Part shown: piece by piece, positions 42,820 to 52,096 of the stretch | Layout of the letters: each line of letters begins with the position of its first letter | How positions within the stretch are numbered: position 1 is the first letter of the stretch | Origin: JAWKIW01 sp041394145 | Lineage (GTDB): Bacteria > Actinomycetota > Acidimicrobiia > Acidimicrobiales > Acidimicrobilacustridaceae | DNA length: 64,000 nucleotides | Reading direction: 5' to 3' | Assembly (NCBI GenBank): GCA_041394145.1 | Contig: JAWKIW010000017.1 | Location: 58,219 to 122,218, forward strand | The notes under the pieces: model-generated | Told to the model about the DNA's origin: nothing | The model's database searches: none | Seen by the model: the letters and a program-made list of their open reading frames with translations, nothing else | Made by a program: the position numbers and the translations under genes

Positions 42820-44307
42820 GTGACCGACATCGACGTCTCCGACGACCTGCCCGGCGTGGCCGCCACCGGCGCGCCCATGCTCGAGCTGCTCGAGGGCTTC
42901 ATCCGCGAGCTGCGGGAGGCCGGTCTGCCGGTCAGCCTCACCGAGAACCTCGACGCCATGGAGGCGGTCAAGCACATCCCCATCGAGGACCGCGAGGCCT
43001 TCAAGTACGCGCTGGCCGCCACCTTGGTGAAGAGCAACGCCCACTGGCGGGCCTTCGAGACGGTGTTCGAGGTCTACTTCTCGCTGCGGGGCAAGCAGTG
43101 GGAGCTCGGCGCCGACGAGGAGCTGCCCGAGGGCGAGGACGAGGAGGAGGGCGAGGGCGAGATCCCCGGCATGGGAGGCATGCGGGGCTCGGGCGGCGGT
43201 GGCGCGCTCACGCCCGAGGAGCTCGCCGAGATGCTCTACAAGGCCCTGCTGGAGGGCGACGACGGCATGCTGCGCCATCGCCCGCCAGGCCGTGAAGCGC
43301 TTCGCCGGCATGGAGCCGGGCGGCCCGTCGGTGGCACCTACTACCTCTACCGGACCCTGCGGAACCTCGACCTCGACAACGTCCTCGAGCGGATGATGAA
43401 CCAGGCGCGCGACCAGTCACCGGCGCCGCTCACCCCGCTCGAGGAGCGCCTCGGCGCGACGAGTACGAGACCCGCATCGAGCAGCTCAAGAAGGAGATCG
43501 AGGCGGAGATCCGGCGGCGGCTGGTCATGGACCGCGGCGTGGACGCCATGGCCAAGACGCTGCGCAAGCCGCTGCCCGAAGACGTCGACTTCATGCACGC
43601 CAGCCGGGAGGAGATGAAGAACCTCCGCCAGGCGATCTACCCGCTCACCCGCAAGCTGGCCGTGCGCCTCGCCCGCAAGCGCCGCCACGGCCGCAAGGGC
43701 CCCCTCGACTTCCGCAGCACGATGCGGCACTCGCTCAGCTACGGCGGGGTGCCGGCCGAGCCCAAGTTCCGCTACCTGCCGCCGGCCAAGCCCGAGATCT
43801 TCGTGATCGCCGACATCTCCGGCTCGGTCGCCGCCTTCGCCCGGTTCACGCTGCACCTGGTGTACGCCATCTCCAACCAGTTCTCGAAGGTGCGCTCGTT
43901 CGTGTTCATCGACGGCATCGACGAGGTCACCAGCTACTTCGAGGGCGTCGAGGACATCGGCGCTGCCGTGCACCGGGTCAACACCGAGGCCGACGTGGTG
44001 TGGGTGGACGGCCACTCCGACTACGGCCACGCCCTCGAGCTGTTCTTCCAGAAGTGGGGCAAGGACATCGGCCCGAAGACCACCGTGATGATCCTCGGCG
44101 ACGCGCGGAACAACTACCACGCGTCCCAGAGCTGGGTGATCAAGGAGATGCGCCACAAGGCGCGCCACGTCTTCTGGCTCAACCCCGAGCCCCGCAGCTA
44201 CTGGGACACGGGCGACTCCATCGTGGGGGAGTACGGGATCCACTGCGACGGCGTGTTCGAGTGCCGCAACCTCCGCCAGCTCGAAGTTCGTCGACAACCT
44301 CGTGTGA
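42820..44307 (+). pseudogene. CoxE-like VWA-domain protein, several small frameshifts
   Basis: Partner of MoxR. The N-terminal helical domain (MLELLEGFIRELREAGLPVSLTENLDAMEAV) is followed by an acidic Gly-rich stretch and a C-terminal VWA domain with MIDAS ADISGSV, VVWVDGHSDYGHALELF and TTVMILGDARNNY. Breaks: near 43275 (two bases missing in CGC(GC)CATCGCC; ARQAVKRFAGMEPG is in another frame), back near 43322, near 43455 (YETRIEQLKKEIEAEIRRRL), and near 44285, after which KFVDNLV ends at 44305-44307. The GTG at 42820 is preceded by an open frame from the moxR stop. The VWA core is uninterrupted. Confidence 0.85.
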
Positions 44308-44344
44308 GGGTCCCCGGCGCGGCCGGCGGTGACCGCCCGAGCGG

Positions 44345-45262
44345 CTACGGGCCGATGGTGATCGGGAGGCGGATCTCGTCGGGGCCGGTGCCGACGACGA
44401 GGTCGGCCGGGCCCGCCGGCGCGGCGGGCAGGTCGACGGCCGCGCTGAACCGCTTGCGCTGCGCCCCGCGGGCCACGTTCGCCGGAGTGGTGCCGGAGGC
44501 GAGCGGCACGCCGGCGGCCTCGACCCGCCACGGGACCTCGGTCAGCGACGGCGCCGCGCTGCCGTTGGCCCGGAACGAGCGCAGCGGTGGCGCCCCGGGC
44601 GCCGGCGACTCCAGCAGGATCGTGGGCGTCAGGTCGCCGAGGTCGTCGCGCGAGAGCGGCGGGACGCCGGTGGCGCCGTTGGTGTCACCCTCGATCAGGA
44701 ACCGCACCTTGTCGACGCCGGGCAGCTGGGTGAGCGTGAAGACGACCTGGCCGACCTGGGGGCGGGTGTTGGCGGTCTCGAAGGCCCGGTTGAAGTCGAC
44801 GATCGCGGTGGTGCCGTCCATGCGGGCGCCGCGCAGCTCCACGTAGGAGCTGATGGCATCGGTGAGGTCGGCGGCGCGATCGGCGTCGCTCAGCCCGCCG
44901 AGCAGGACGTCGAGGGCGGCCTGGAGCCGGTCGGGCCCCGGCGCCGGCATCGCCTGCCCCGCGGCGACCTTCCCGCCCCGCAGGAAGAACGGCGTGACGA
45001 CGTCTCGGGTGGCCGGGTCGGTCGACGCCGCCTCGGTGCTGCCTGGGGACGCGGTGGTCGACCCGCTCGTCGAGCTCGTCGAGCTCGACGAGCAGCCGGC
45101 GAGGACGCCGAGCGTGACGATCGCGGCGATGCCCACCCACCGCCGGCCGCCCGGCCGACGTCGCCGATCTGCCGGCACCGTCGACCAGTGTCCGCCGGGC
45201 CGGGCGTCGTCGTGGGCTCGCCGGCGGCGACGGGCCGCGGCGCCCGGAGCTGCGGCGGTCAC
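44345..45262 (-). CDS. GerMN-domain lipoprotein
   Basis: 305 residues if started at GTG 45262. A long Arg-rich N-terminus leads to a signal helix with lipobox VLAGCSSS, a Ser/Thr linker, then a GerMN-type domain (TPFFLRGGKVAAGQ, RLQAALDVLLGGLSDADRAADLTDAIS, ATIVDFNRAFE, VFTLTQLPGVDKVRFLIEG). The C-terminal half resembles an immunoglobulin-like spore/lipoprotein domain (PTILLESPAPGAPPLRSFRANGSAA). A shorter start nearer the helix is possible. It lies 5 nt after the PaaX-family gene, so the two form an operon. Confidence 0.78.
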   Translation of the reverse strand: MTAAAPGAAARRRRRAHDDARPGGHWSTVPADRRRRPGGRRWVGIAAIVTLGVLAGCSSSSTSSTSGSTTASPGSTEAASTDPATRDVVTPFFLRGGKVAAGQAMPAPGPDRLQAALDVLLGGLSDADRAADLTDAISSYVELRGARMDGTTAIVDFNRAFETANTRPQVGQVVFTLTQLPGVDKVRFLIEGDTNGATGVPPLSRDDLGDLTPTILLESPAPGAPPLRSFRANGSAAPSLTEVPWRVEAAGVPLASGTTPANVARGAQRKRFSAAVDLPAAPAGPADLVVGTGPDEIRLPITIGP

Positions 45263-45267
45263 GGGTC

Positions 45268-46182
45268 TCAGAACGTGCCGAGCACGTCGTCGAGCGGTGC
45301 GAACAGCTGGGGCTTGTTGTGCTCCTCGCGCAGCAGGATGCCGAGGCGGCGGCTGCGGGCCAGCAGCTCGCGGGCCTGGCGGCCAGGCCACGGGCGGGGG
45401 AGCAGCTCGGGCGGCAGCAGGGGGTCGACGTCGAAGCACTCGCGGAACTTGATGCCGATGATCAGGGCACCGGGCAGGAACTCGGACTCGGTGAGGCGCC
45501 GGTGCTGGCGGCGCATCTCCTCGAGGTCCTCGGGGATCCCCTCGTAGATGGCGCAGAACGACTCGTAGCGCGCCGCGAGCTCGTCGATCGGCCACAGCTT
45601 GGCCGCCAGCTCGCGCGGATCGCTCACCCCGCCGACGTCGAGCTCGTCGGTGACGGCGAGGGTGACGTGCTCGCGCACGTCGAGACGGTCGGCCTCGGCG
45701 AGCGCGTCCTTCTCCCACCGGTGGGGCGAGACGTACAGGCCGTTCTGGATGGCGGCGCCGCCCAGCTCGAGCAGCCGGTCGCGGAAGGCGTCGCGGGCGG
45801 AGCGCCGGGCCTCGGGGATGGCGAAGGCCACCATGCGCCACTTGCGGTCCCAGCTCTTGCCCGCCGCGTCCTGGGCGTAGGCGAGCCGCGTCCGCTCCAA
45901 CGAGGCGCCCAGGGCCCGCATGCCGGCCTCGGTGGCGTGGAAGGTGGCGTCGCGGCCCTCGCCCTCCCGCGTGAACAGCGACTCGCCGACCAGGCGGCGC
46001 AGACAGGAGCGCACCTGGTCGCTGCTCTGCCCGCACGCCTCGGCCACCGGGTACAGCTCGGAGGCGAGGATCGTGCCGTCGTGGTGGGCCATGCCGAGCA
46101 CCAGCACCCGCGTCGGGATCTCGACGTCGCCCGCCTCGGTGCCGGTCGTCACGCCGTCGGTCGTTTCTCCCACGACCGCCAT
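45268..46182 (-). CDS. PaaX-family transcriptional regulator
   Basis: 304 residues. An N-terminal winged helix (GTILASELYPVAEACGQSSDQVRSCLRRLVGESLFTREGEGRDATFHATEAG) is followed by the PaaX domain (WDRKWRMVAFAIPEARRSARDAFRDRLLELGGAAIQNGLYVSPHRWE) and a C-terminal domain. PaaX proteins repress phenylacetate and related catabolic genes in response to acyl-CoA ligands; no such genes are nearby, so the effector is unknown. The promoter geometry (CACGAT at 46181-46186) favours a leaderless start at GTG 46173, three codons after the ATG given here. An inverted repeat in the promoter suggests autoregulation. Confidence 0.88.
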   Translation of the reverse strand: MAVVGETTDGVTTGTEAGDVEIPTRVLVLGMAHHDGTILASELYPVAEACGQSSDQVRSCLRRLVGESLFTREGEGRDATFHATEAGMRALGASLERTRLAYAQDAAGKSWDRKWRMVAFAIPEARRSARDAFRDRLLELGGAAIQNGLYVSPHRWEKDALAEADRLDVREHVTLAVTDELDVGGVSDPRELAAKLWPIDELAARYESFCAIYEGIPEDLEEMRRQHRRLTESEFLPGALIIGIKFRECFDVDPLLPPELLPRPWPGRQARELLARSRRLGILLREEHNKPQLFAPLDDVLGTF

Positions 46183-46210
46183 CGTGGCCGCCCACCGTGG
46201 GCGGGGTCAA
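46181..46210 (-). promoter_or_regulatory. Promoter/operator of the PaaX-family gene
   Basis: On the minus strand: TTGACC (46205-46210), an 18-bp spacer, CACGAT (46181-46186). The inverted repeat CCGCCCAC-C-GTGGGCGG (46188-46204) fills the spacer almost exactly. A protein bound there would block RNA polymerase. Confidence 0.6.
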
Positions 46211-46276
46211 GCACCGCTGCGAACTGGAGCGGGGGCGCGGGAGGCCGGGAAGGTCGAGAGGTCGGTGCCGCAGGCG

Positions 46277-46978
46277 TCAGGCGTCGTGGAGGCCGCACTC
46301 GGTCTTGGCCCGGCCGGCCCATCGGCCCGAGCGGGGGTCACCCGGATCGGTGGGCTTGGACGTGCACGGCATGCACCCGATCGACGGGTAGCCCTGCGCC
46401 AGCAGCGGGTTGACCGGTACGTCGTGGTCGGCGATGTAGCCCTGCACGTCGAGGTCGCTCCACGTCGCGATGGGGTTGACCTTGATCAGCCCGCGCAGGT
46501 CGCGGGCCACGATCGGCGCCTGGACGCGGGTGTCGGCCTCGCTGCGGCGCAGGCCCGACAGCCACGCCGACTTGCCGAGCAGGGCCCGGTCAAGCCGGCC
46601 CGACCTTGACCGCCGAGCAGCAGTTCTCCGGATCGATTTCCACAACGTCGTCGTGGTGGGCCACCGTCATGATCTTGAGGTTGAGCCCGTAGCGGCGCCG
46701 CACCGTCTCCACCGTCGCCAGCGTCTCGGGGAAGTGGTAGCCGGTGTCGATGAAGACCACCTCGATCTCGGGGTACACCTGCACGGCCAGGTCGATGAGC
46801 ACGGCGTCGGTCATCGACGCGGTCAGCGACAGGTGGGGGGCGAAGGTGTCGACCGCCCACCGGATGATCCTGGCCGCCGGCAGCCGCTCGAGCTCGGTCG
46901 ACAGCTCCGCGAGCTCGTCGTCGGTGGAAAGTCGTCGGGCGACTTGGGGTCGACGGGGTGGACGGTGGTGACGCTCAC
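46277..46978 (-). pseudogene. cysH: Assimilatory APS reductase CysH, two frameshifts
   Basis: Reduces adenylylsulfate to sulfite with thioredoxin. ASMTDAVLIDLAVQVYPEIEVVFIDTGYHFPETL, CCSAVKV and IGCMPCT (the CC...CxxC 4Fe-4S ligands that mark APS rather than PAPS reductases) and the C-terminal ECGLHD with the catalytic Cys are all present. Breaks: an extra G near 46593 splits CCSAVKVGP from LDRALLGKSAWLSGLRR; one base is missing near 46938 (DDF|STDDELAEL). The GTG at 46978 overlaps the sir stop (GTGA), giving a sir-cysH operon. Confidence 0.85.
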
Positions 46979-48759
46979 GTGGCGCACTCCGAGTCGCCGA
47001 CGACGGCCTCGAGGGCCGGTCTCGCGTAGTCGGAGTAGACGTCGAGGTCCTCCTCGAAGGTCGGGGCTCGAGGTCGCGCAGCCCCTCGGCCACCGCCGAC
47101 GCCCCGCCCGAACGGTCAGCCCTGGCGGAACGTCTCGCCGGCCTCCGCTCGGCGGCGAAGCGGCCGACCACCCGCACCGCCGCCTCGGGCGCGTATGCTT
47201 CGCTGGCAGCCGCAGCGCCTTGTCGCCGAAGTGGATCTGCTCGTCGCCGACGTAGCCGCCGAGCAGCATCTGGTGGCCGGGCGCCGATCGGCCGTGGGCC
47301 CGCCGCTCGGCACCGAAGAAGCCGATGTCGCTGGCGTGGTGCTGGCCCGCAGCTGTTGGTGCAGCCCGAGATGTTGGTGCGCACGCCGCCCTCGGCCAGC
47401 CCCGCGTCCTCCAGCGCCTCCCCGATGGCGCCAGCCAGGCCCCCGGCTCTGGGTGACGGCGATGTTGCAGGTGTCGGCGCCGGGGCAGGCGACGACGTCG
47501 CGGGCCAGCTCGGCGCCGGGCTCAGCCCATGCCGATCGCCTGGAGGCGGGCGTGCAGCGTGGGCAGCTGGTGCTCGGAGAGGCCCCGCAGGGCCAGGTTC
47601 TGGCGGTTGGTGATGCGGATGTCGAGGCCGAGCTCGCGCTGGATGGCGGCGAGGCCGCGCAGCTGGTCGGCGGTGACGTCGCCGAGGCGGGCGTAGGCGA
47701 TGGCCGACACCGTCCCCTTGGCGACGCCGCGCACGACGTTGGCATCCTCCCATCGCTCGTAGGGGGTGCCTCGGCGGATGGTGACCGGGGTGCCCTGGCC
47801 GACGGCGGTGGGCGTGACGTCGGCGGCCACGCCCGCCGGCTCGTCGCCGAGCTTGTGCACGACCTCGGGGATGCCGCCGGGCCAGCTCGACGACGCCGGC
47901 AGCAGCCGCCGCTGGGCCAACACCCGCCGCTGCAGCTCCTCGAAGCCGATCGTGTCGACCAGCCACTTCATGCGGGCCGCAGCTTGTTGTACGGTTGCCG
48001 GCCTGCTCGAAGACCCGCACACGCAGGCCTCGATGGTGGGCAGCAGGTCCTCGCGGGAGGTGAACTCCTCGAGGGCCAGGGCCGGGTGGGGCGTGGCCCC
48101 GAGCCCGCCGGCCACGTACGGAAGCCCGCTCGACGGTGCCGTCGTCGAGGGTGCGGGTGGCAGCCACCACGCCCACGTCGTTGAACATGGCCTGCCCGCA
48201 GTCGGTGCTGCAGCCCGAGAAGTTGATCTTGAACTTGCGGGGCAGGCGCTGGGCGAAGGGGTGGCGCAGGAGGTGCCGGTAGGTGGCCTCGGCCCACGGC
48301 GAGATGTCGAGCACCTCGTGGGGGCAGGCGCCGGCGAGGTGGCAACCCATCACGTTGCGGACCGTGTCGCCACACGCCTCCCGGGTGGTGAGACCGACCG
48401 AGACCAGCAGCCGCAGCACCTCGGGCACCTGCTCGAGCTGCACGTAGTGGAACTGGATGTTCTGGCGGGTGGTGAGGTGGCCCCAGCCCCGGGAGTGGGA
48501 CTCGGCCAGGTGGGCGCACAGGTCGAGCTGCTCGGCAGTGATCCCGCCGTAGGGCACCTTGACCCGCACCATCTGGTTGTGGCCGCCCTGGCGCTGGCCG
48601 TAGATGCCGTTGTTGAGCCGGAACGCGGAACACGTCCTCGGGGAGGTCGCCGGCCAGGTAGCGGGCGAGGAAGCCCTCGAACTTGGCGATGTCGGCGGCG
48701 GCCTCGGTCGATCTCTCGCTCGAGCATGTCGATGCCTCGGGTCGGGAAGCGGGGCGCAT
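46975..48759 (-). pseudogene. Ferredoxin-dependent sulfite (nitrite) reductase, many frameshifts
   Basis: Siroheme/4Fe-4S reductase. Coupling to cysH suggests the sulfite reductase role. Fragments run in family order: FEGFLARYLAGDLPEDVFR, FRLNNGIYGQRQGGHNQMVRVKVPYGG, SRGWGHLTTRQNIQFHYVQL, NVMGCHLAGACPHEVLD, FSGCSTDCGQAMFNDVG, WEDANVVRGVAKGTVSAIAYARLGDV, IRITNRQNLALRGLSE, ACPGADTCNIAVTQSRG, NISGCTNSCG and a C-terminus ending SDYARPALEAVVGDSECAT. The Cys ligands of the cluster appear in two CxxxxxC/CxxxC pieces. I see at least seven frame changes, for example near 48630, 48120, 47525, 47440 and 47060. The start (ATG 48759) is tentative. Confidence 0.82.
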
Positions 48760-48786
48760 GCCCCAGGGGGTAATCCTGACCACTTG

Positions 48787-48815
48787 GGTCGGGATTCCTG
48801 TCTGCAATCCCGACC
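48787..48815. repeat. Probable degenerate palindrome of the GTTCTTGT-box family
   Basis: A 10-bp stem GGTCGGGATT/AATCCCGACC (48787-48796 with 48806-48815) lies upstream of sir, flanked by CGAATG. The core GGGATT...AATCCC and the GGTC/GACC ends resemble the other copies, but the stem is shorter. Confidence 0.45.
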
Positions 48816-49014
48816 GAATGCATCAACATTTGGTCCTCGGGCGGGTCGAGCCCCAGGCCGCGGGTCAGCTCGGGCAGGCCGCTGGCCGAGGGGCTGCTGG
48901 CCCGGGCGGACGCCGTGCCCCGGGCGCGACCGAGGTGGGCCCACAGGCCCCACCCCGGTCACACCAGCACGATGCGGGGAGATCGGATCGACGGGCCGAG
49001 GGCCCGCAGCGAAG

Positions 49015-49655
49015 TCAGCTCTGCGGGAGCAGCACGCCGTCGATCACGTGGATGACGCCGTTGGTGGCGGGGATGTCGGTCTTGACCACGCCGACCTTGT
49101 TGCCTTGCTGCCGTCGATCAGGAACACCTTCTCGCCGTCGACCTCGACCTTCAGCTTCTGGCCGGCGAGGGTCTCGACCTCCCCTGGCCGTTCAGCTTCA
49201 CCACGTCGGCGGCCATCACGTCGCCGCTGACCGTGGTGCCCGAGGGATCTCCTCGAGCTGGGCCTTGTTCGCCGGCTCGAGCAGCGTGTCGAGCGTGCCG
49301 GCGGGCAGCTTGGCGAACGCCGCGTCGGTGGGGGCGAACACGGTGATCGGGCCGGGGGCCTGCAGTGCCGACACCAGCCCGGCGACCTGCCGGCCTGGAC
49401 CAGCGTCGTGAAGTCGCCCGCCGCGCCTGCGCGGTGGCGACGATGTCGCCGGTGGCCTTCATGGTGGTGCCGGTCGCGGCCTGCGCGCCTGGTGCCGGTG
49501 CTCCCGCCGGCTCGGGCGGTGGTGGCGGTGGTGCCGCCCGAGCCGCTGCTGGTGGAGGTCTCCGAGCTGGAGCAGGCGGCGCCGACGAAGGCGATGCCGG
49601 CGACGGCCGCAGCCACGGCGTAGCGGCGGACGGGGCGGGAACGACGGGTCTGCAT
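49015..49655 (-). pseudogene. Fasciclin-domain lipoprotein, frameshifted
   Basis: The N-terminal signal with lipobox-like FVGAACSSS and a Ser/Thr/Gly linker are followed by fasciclin (FAS1) landmarks in changing frames: GDFTTLVQA, ITVFAPTDAAFAKLPAGTLDTLLE (frame-dependent), VMAADVVKLNGQG, VETLAGQKLKVEVDGEKVFLIDGSK and a C-terminal VLLPQS ending at 49015. These are the H1/H2 regions of surface FAS1 proteins used in adhesion. Breaks occur near 49110, 49180, 49245, 49390 and 49425. AGGAGGAG upstream of ATG 49655 is a clear ribosome-binding site, unlike most genes here. Confidence 0.75.
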
Positions 49656-49822
49656 GACGGGCTCCTCCTGGGGTGCACGACGGTGTTTAGTGCTAATTTC
49701 GTCGCAGGGGCCCGTTCGGTTGCCTGGATCGTCCGGAAATCCGGAAACGAGGTCTCACCCACGGTCGGGCCGATCGGGTGGCTCCGTTGGAGCGAGGTGG
49801 GCGGGGCCGAGGCGGCCGGGCG

Positions 49823-51159
49823 TCAGTGCCGGAGCAGCTCGGCGGCGCGGTAGGCGGATCGAGCGACTGGCGGGCGTTGAGCGCGGTCGCACATCGTCTC
49901 GTAAGCCGTGTCGAGGTTCTCCTCGAGGATCGCCTCGGCGCCACCGAGGCACTCGGTGACGTTGTCGCCGGTCAACTCCACGTGGACGCCCCGGGCCAGG
50001 TCCCTGCGACCTCGTGGGCTCTGAAGAACCCAGCCAGCTCGGCCAGCACGTCGTCGAAGTGGCGGGTCTTGTGGCCTGTGTCAGACGTGAAGGTGTTGCC
50101 GTGCATCGGGTCGCGCCCACACCACCGGGTGACCCGACGCCTGCACGGCCTCGAGCAGGGGCGGCAGCGCCTCGTCGACCTTGCCGGCACCCATGCGGCT
50201 GATCAGCGTGAGGCGGCCCGGCTCACGGGCGGGGTCGAGGGCGTCGCACAGCGCCACCACGTCGTCCGGGCGTGGCGCCGGGGCCGACCTTGCAGCCGAT
50301 CGGGTTCTCCACCCCGGCGAGGAAGTGCACGTGGGCGTCGTGCAGCCCGCGGGTGCGCTCGCCGATCCAGAGCATGTGGGCCGAGCAGTCGTACCAGTCG
50401 CCGGTCAGCGAGTCCTTCCGGGTGAGGGCCTCCTCGTAGCCGAGGATCAGCGCCTCGTGGCTGGTCCAGAAGTCGACCGTGTGCAGCTGCGTCAGGTCGT
50501 CGCTGTCGAGCCCGCAGGCCTTCATGAACCGCAGCGCCCGGTCGATCTCGTCGGCCAGCTGCTCGTAGCGGCGGCCCTCGTTGCTGGAGCTGACGAACTC
50601 CTGGTTCCACTGGTGGACCCGGCGCAGGTCGGCGAAGCCGCCCTTGGTGAAGGCCCGCAGCAGGTTCAGCGTGGCGGCCGACTGGTTGTACGCGGTGAGG
50701 AGCCGCTCGGGGTCGGGCACCCGGGCCGCCGCCGTGAACAGCAGGTCGTTGACGATGTGGCCGCGGAAGCTGGGCAGCTCGACGCCGTCGACGGTCTCGG
50801 TGGGGGCGGAGCGGGGCTTGGCGAACTGGCCGGCGATCCGACCCACCTTCACCACCGGCACGCCCGCCGAGTAGGCCAGCACGACGGCCATCTGCAGGAT
50901 CACCCGCAGCTTGTCGCGGATGGCGTCGGCGGAGAAGGCGTCGAAGGACTCGGCGCAGTCACCGGCCTGCAGCAGGAAGGCCTCGCCCTGGGCGACCCGG
51001 GCCAGCGACGCCTTCAGCTCGCGCCTCGCCGGCGAACACCAGCGGGGGATAGGTGGACAGCACCTTGGTGACCCGGTCCAGCTCGGACGGATCGGGCCAG
51101 TCGGGCTGCTGGTCGGCCGGCAGGGCGCGCCACGACGATGGCGTCCAGGTGGTGTCCAC
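49823..51159 (-). pseudogene. Class II (plant-type) DAHP synthase, several frameshifts
   Basis: First step of the shikimate pathway (PEP plus erythrose 4-phosphate). Landmarks: FLLQAGDCAESF, VVKVGRIAGQFAKPRS, HQWNQEFV, LHTVDFWTSHEALILGYEEALTR, CSAHMLWIGERTR, GVENPIGCKVGP, then in other frames ISRMGAGKV, WARDPMHGNTF, DVLAELAGFFRAHEVAGTWPGG and a C-terminus SAYRAAELLRH ending at 49823. The breaks cluster near 51030 and in the last third (about 50275, 50120, 50005, 49865). The GTG at 51159 has GAGGA upstream. An intact enzyme would be about 445 residues. Confidence 0.85.
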
Positions 51160-51261
51160 GTCCTCAAGCGTTGTCGGTGCACCCCGGGGGGCGCAAAGCG
51201 TTTGACCGGGCGGCGGTGCCACCGGCCGCCCGCCGGGCCCCGCGGCGCGCAGCGCCGGTGA

Positions 51262-52096
51262 TCAGGCGGCGTCGAAGTCGGCCAGCGCCGGCGCCTGGTC
51301 GCGCACCGTGGACACGGCCCGCTTCACCAGGCGGCGGGCCGCCTCGGCGGTGACGCCGAGCTCCTCGCCGACCTCTCGGTAGGAGCGCTTGCGGCCGTCG
51401 GTGAGCCCGAAGCGCTGCTCGACGGCGTACTTGGCCCGGGGCTCGAGCACCGACAGCAGGTCGGTGATCATCTGGTCCTCGACCCGGGCGACGAGCTGCT
51501 GCTCGGGGCCGGGGTTGCCGTCGGCGAGCAGGTCGATCAGCTCGTTGCTGTCGTCGTCACCGATGGTGCGGTCAGGGACGTGGGGGGTGGTGAGGCGGTG
51601 CAGGCGGGCGTGCTCGTCGTCGAGCTCGTCACCGTCGCCGGACACCTGCCGCAGGGCGGCCCGCAGGCTCGCCGAGCGGTCGCCGGGGAGGCGCACCAGG
51701 CTCGCCTTCTGGTCGAGGGCCCGGCCGATCGCCTGGCGGATCCAGAAGGTGGCGTAGGTGGAGAACTTGAACCCCTTGCGCCAGTCGAACCTGTCGACGG
51801 CGTGCTCGGAAGCCGAGGTTGCCCTCCTGGATGAGGTCGAGCAGCTCCATGCCGGGGGCAGCGGGTAAGCGGCGGGCGACGCTCACCAGACGCAGGTTCG
51901 ACCGGATGAACCGGTCCTTGGCGGCAGCCGCCTGCTTCCACGGCTCGCTGCAGCTGCGCGCCCGCATCTCGCCGGCGTCGAGGCGCTCCTGGGCCTCGCG
52001 GCCCTTCTCGATGGTCTGGGAGAGCTCTCGCTCCTCCTCGGCGGTGAGGAGGGCGCGAGGCCAGTCGTTCAGGTACTGGCCAACCGAATCGCTCAT
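51262..52096 (-). pseudogene. Sigma-70 family RNA polymerase sigma factor, frameshifted in region 2
   Basis: The N-terminus (DSVGQYLNDWPRALLTAEEERELSQTIEKG) is sigma region 1.2. Region 2 (FIRSNLRLVSVARR, GMELLDLIQEGNLG, then in another frame FKFSTYATFWIRQAIGRALDQ) is broken between 51790 and 51870. Regions 3 and 4 are intact in one frame (LVRLPGDRSASLR..., LEPRAKYAVEQRFGLTDGRKRSYREVGEELGVTAEAARRLVKRAV). It resembles group 2 or 3 sigma factors (SigB/HrdB-like). The ATG at 52096 has GGAGCAAG upstream. Confidence 0.8.

Noticed and set aside
43275..43322. Programmed frameshifting in the CoxE-like VWA gene
   Set aside because: No slippery heptamer or downstream structure at the breaks. Four breaks in one gene and similar ones in many neighbours argue for indels.
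49686..49701. TTAG-TG-CTAA upstream of the fasciclin gene as an IdeR/DtxR iron box
   Set aside because: The core has one extra base compared with TTAGSCTAA and the outer half-sites are missing.
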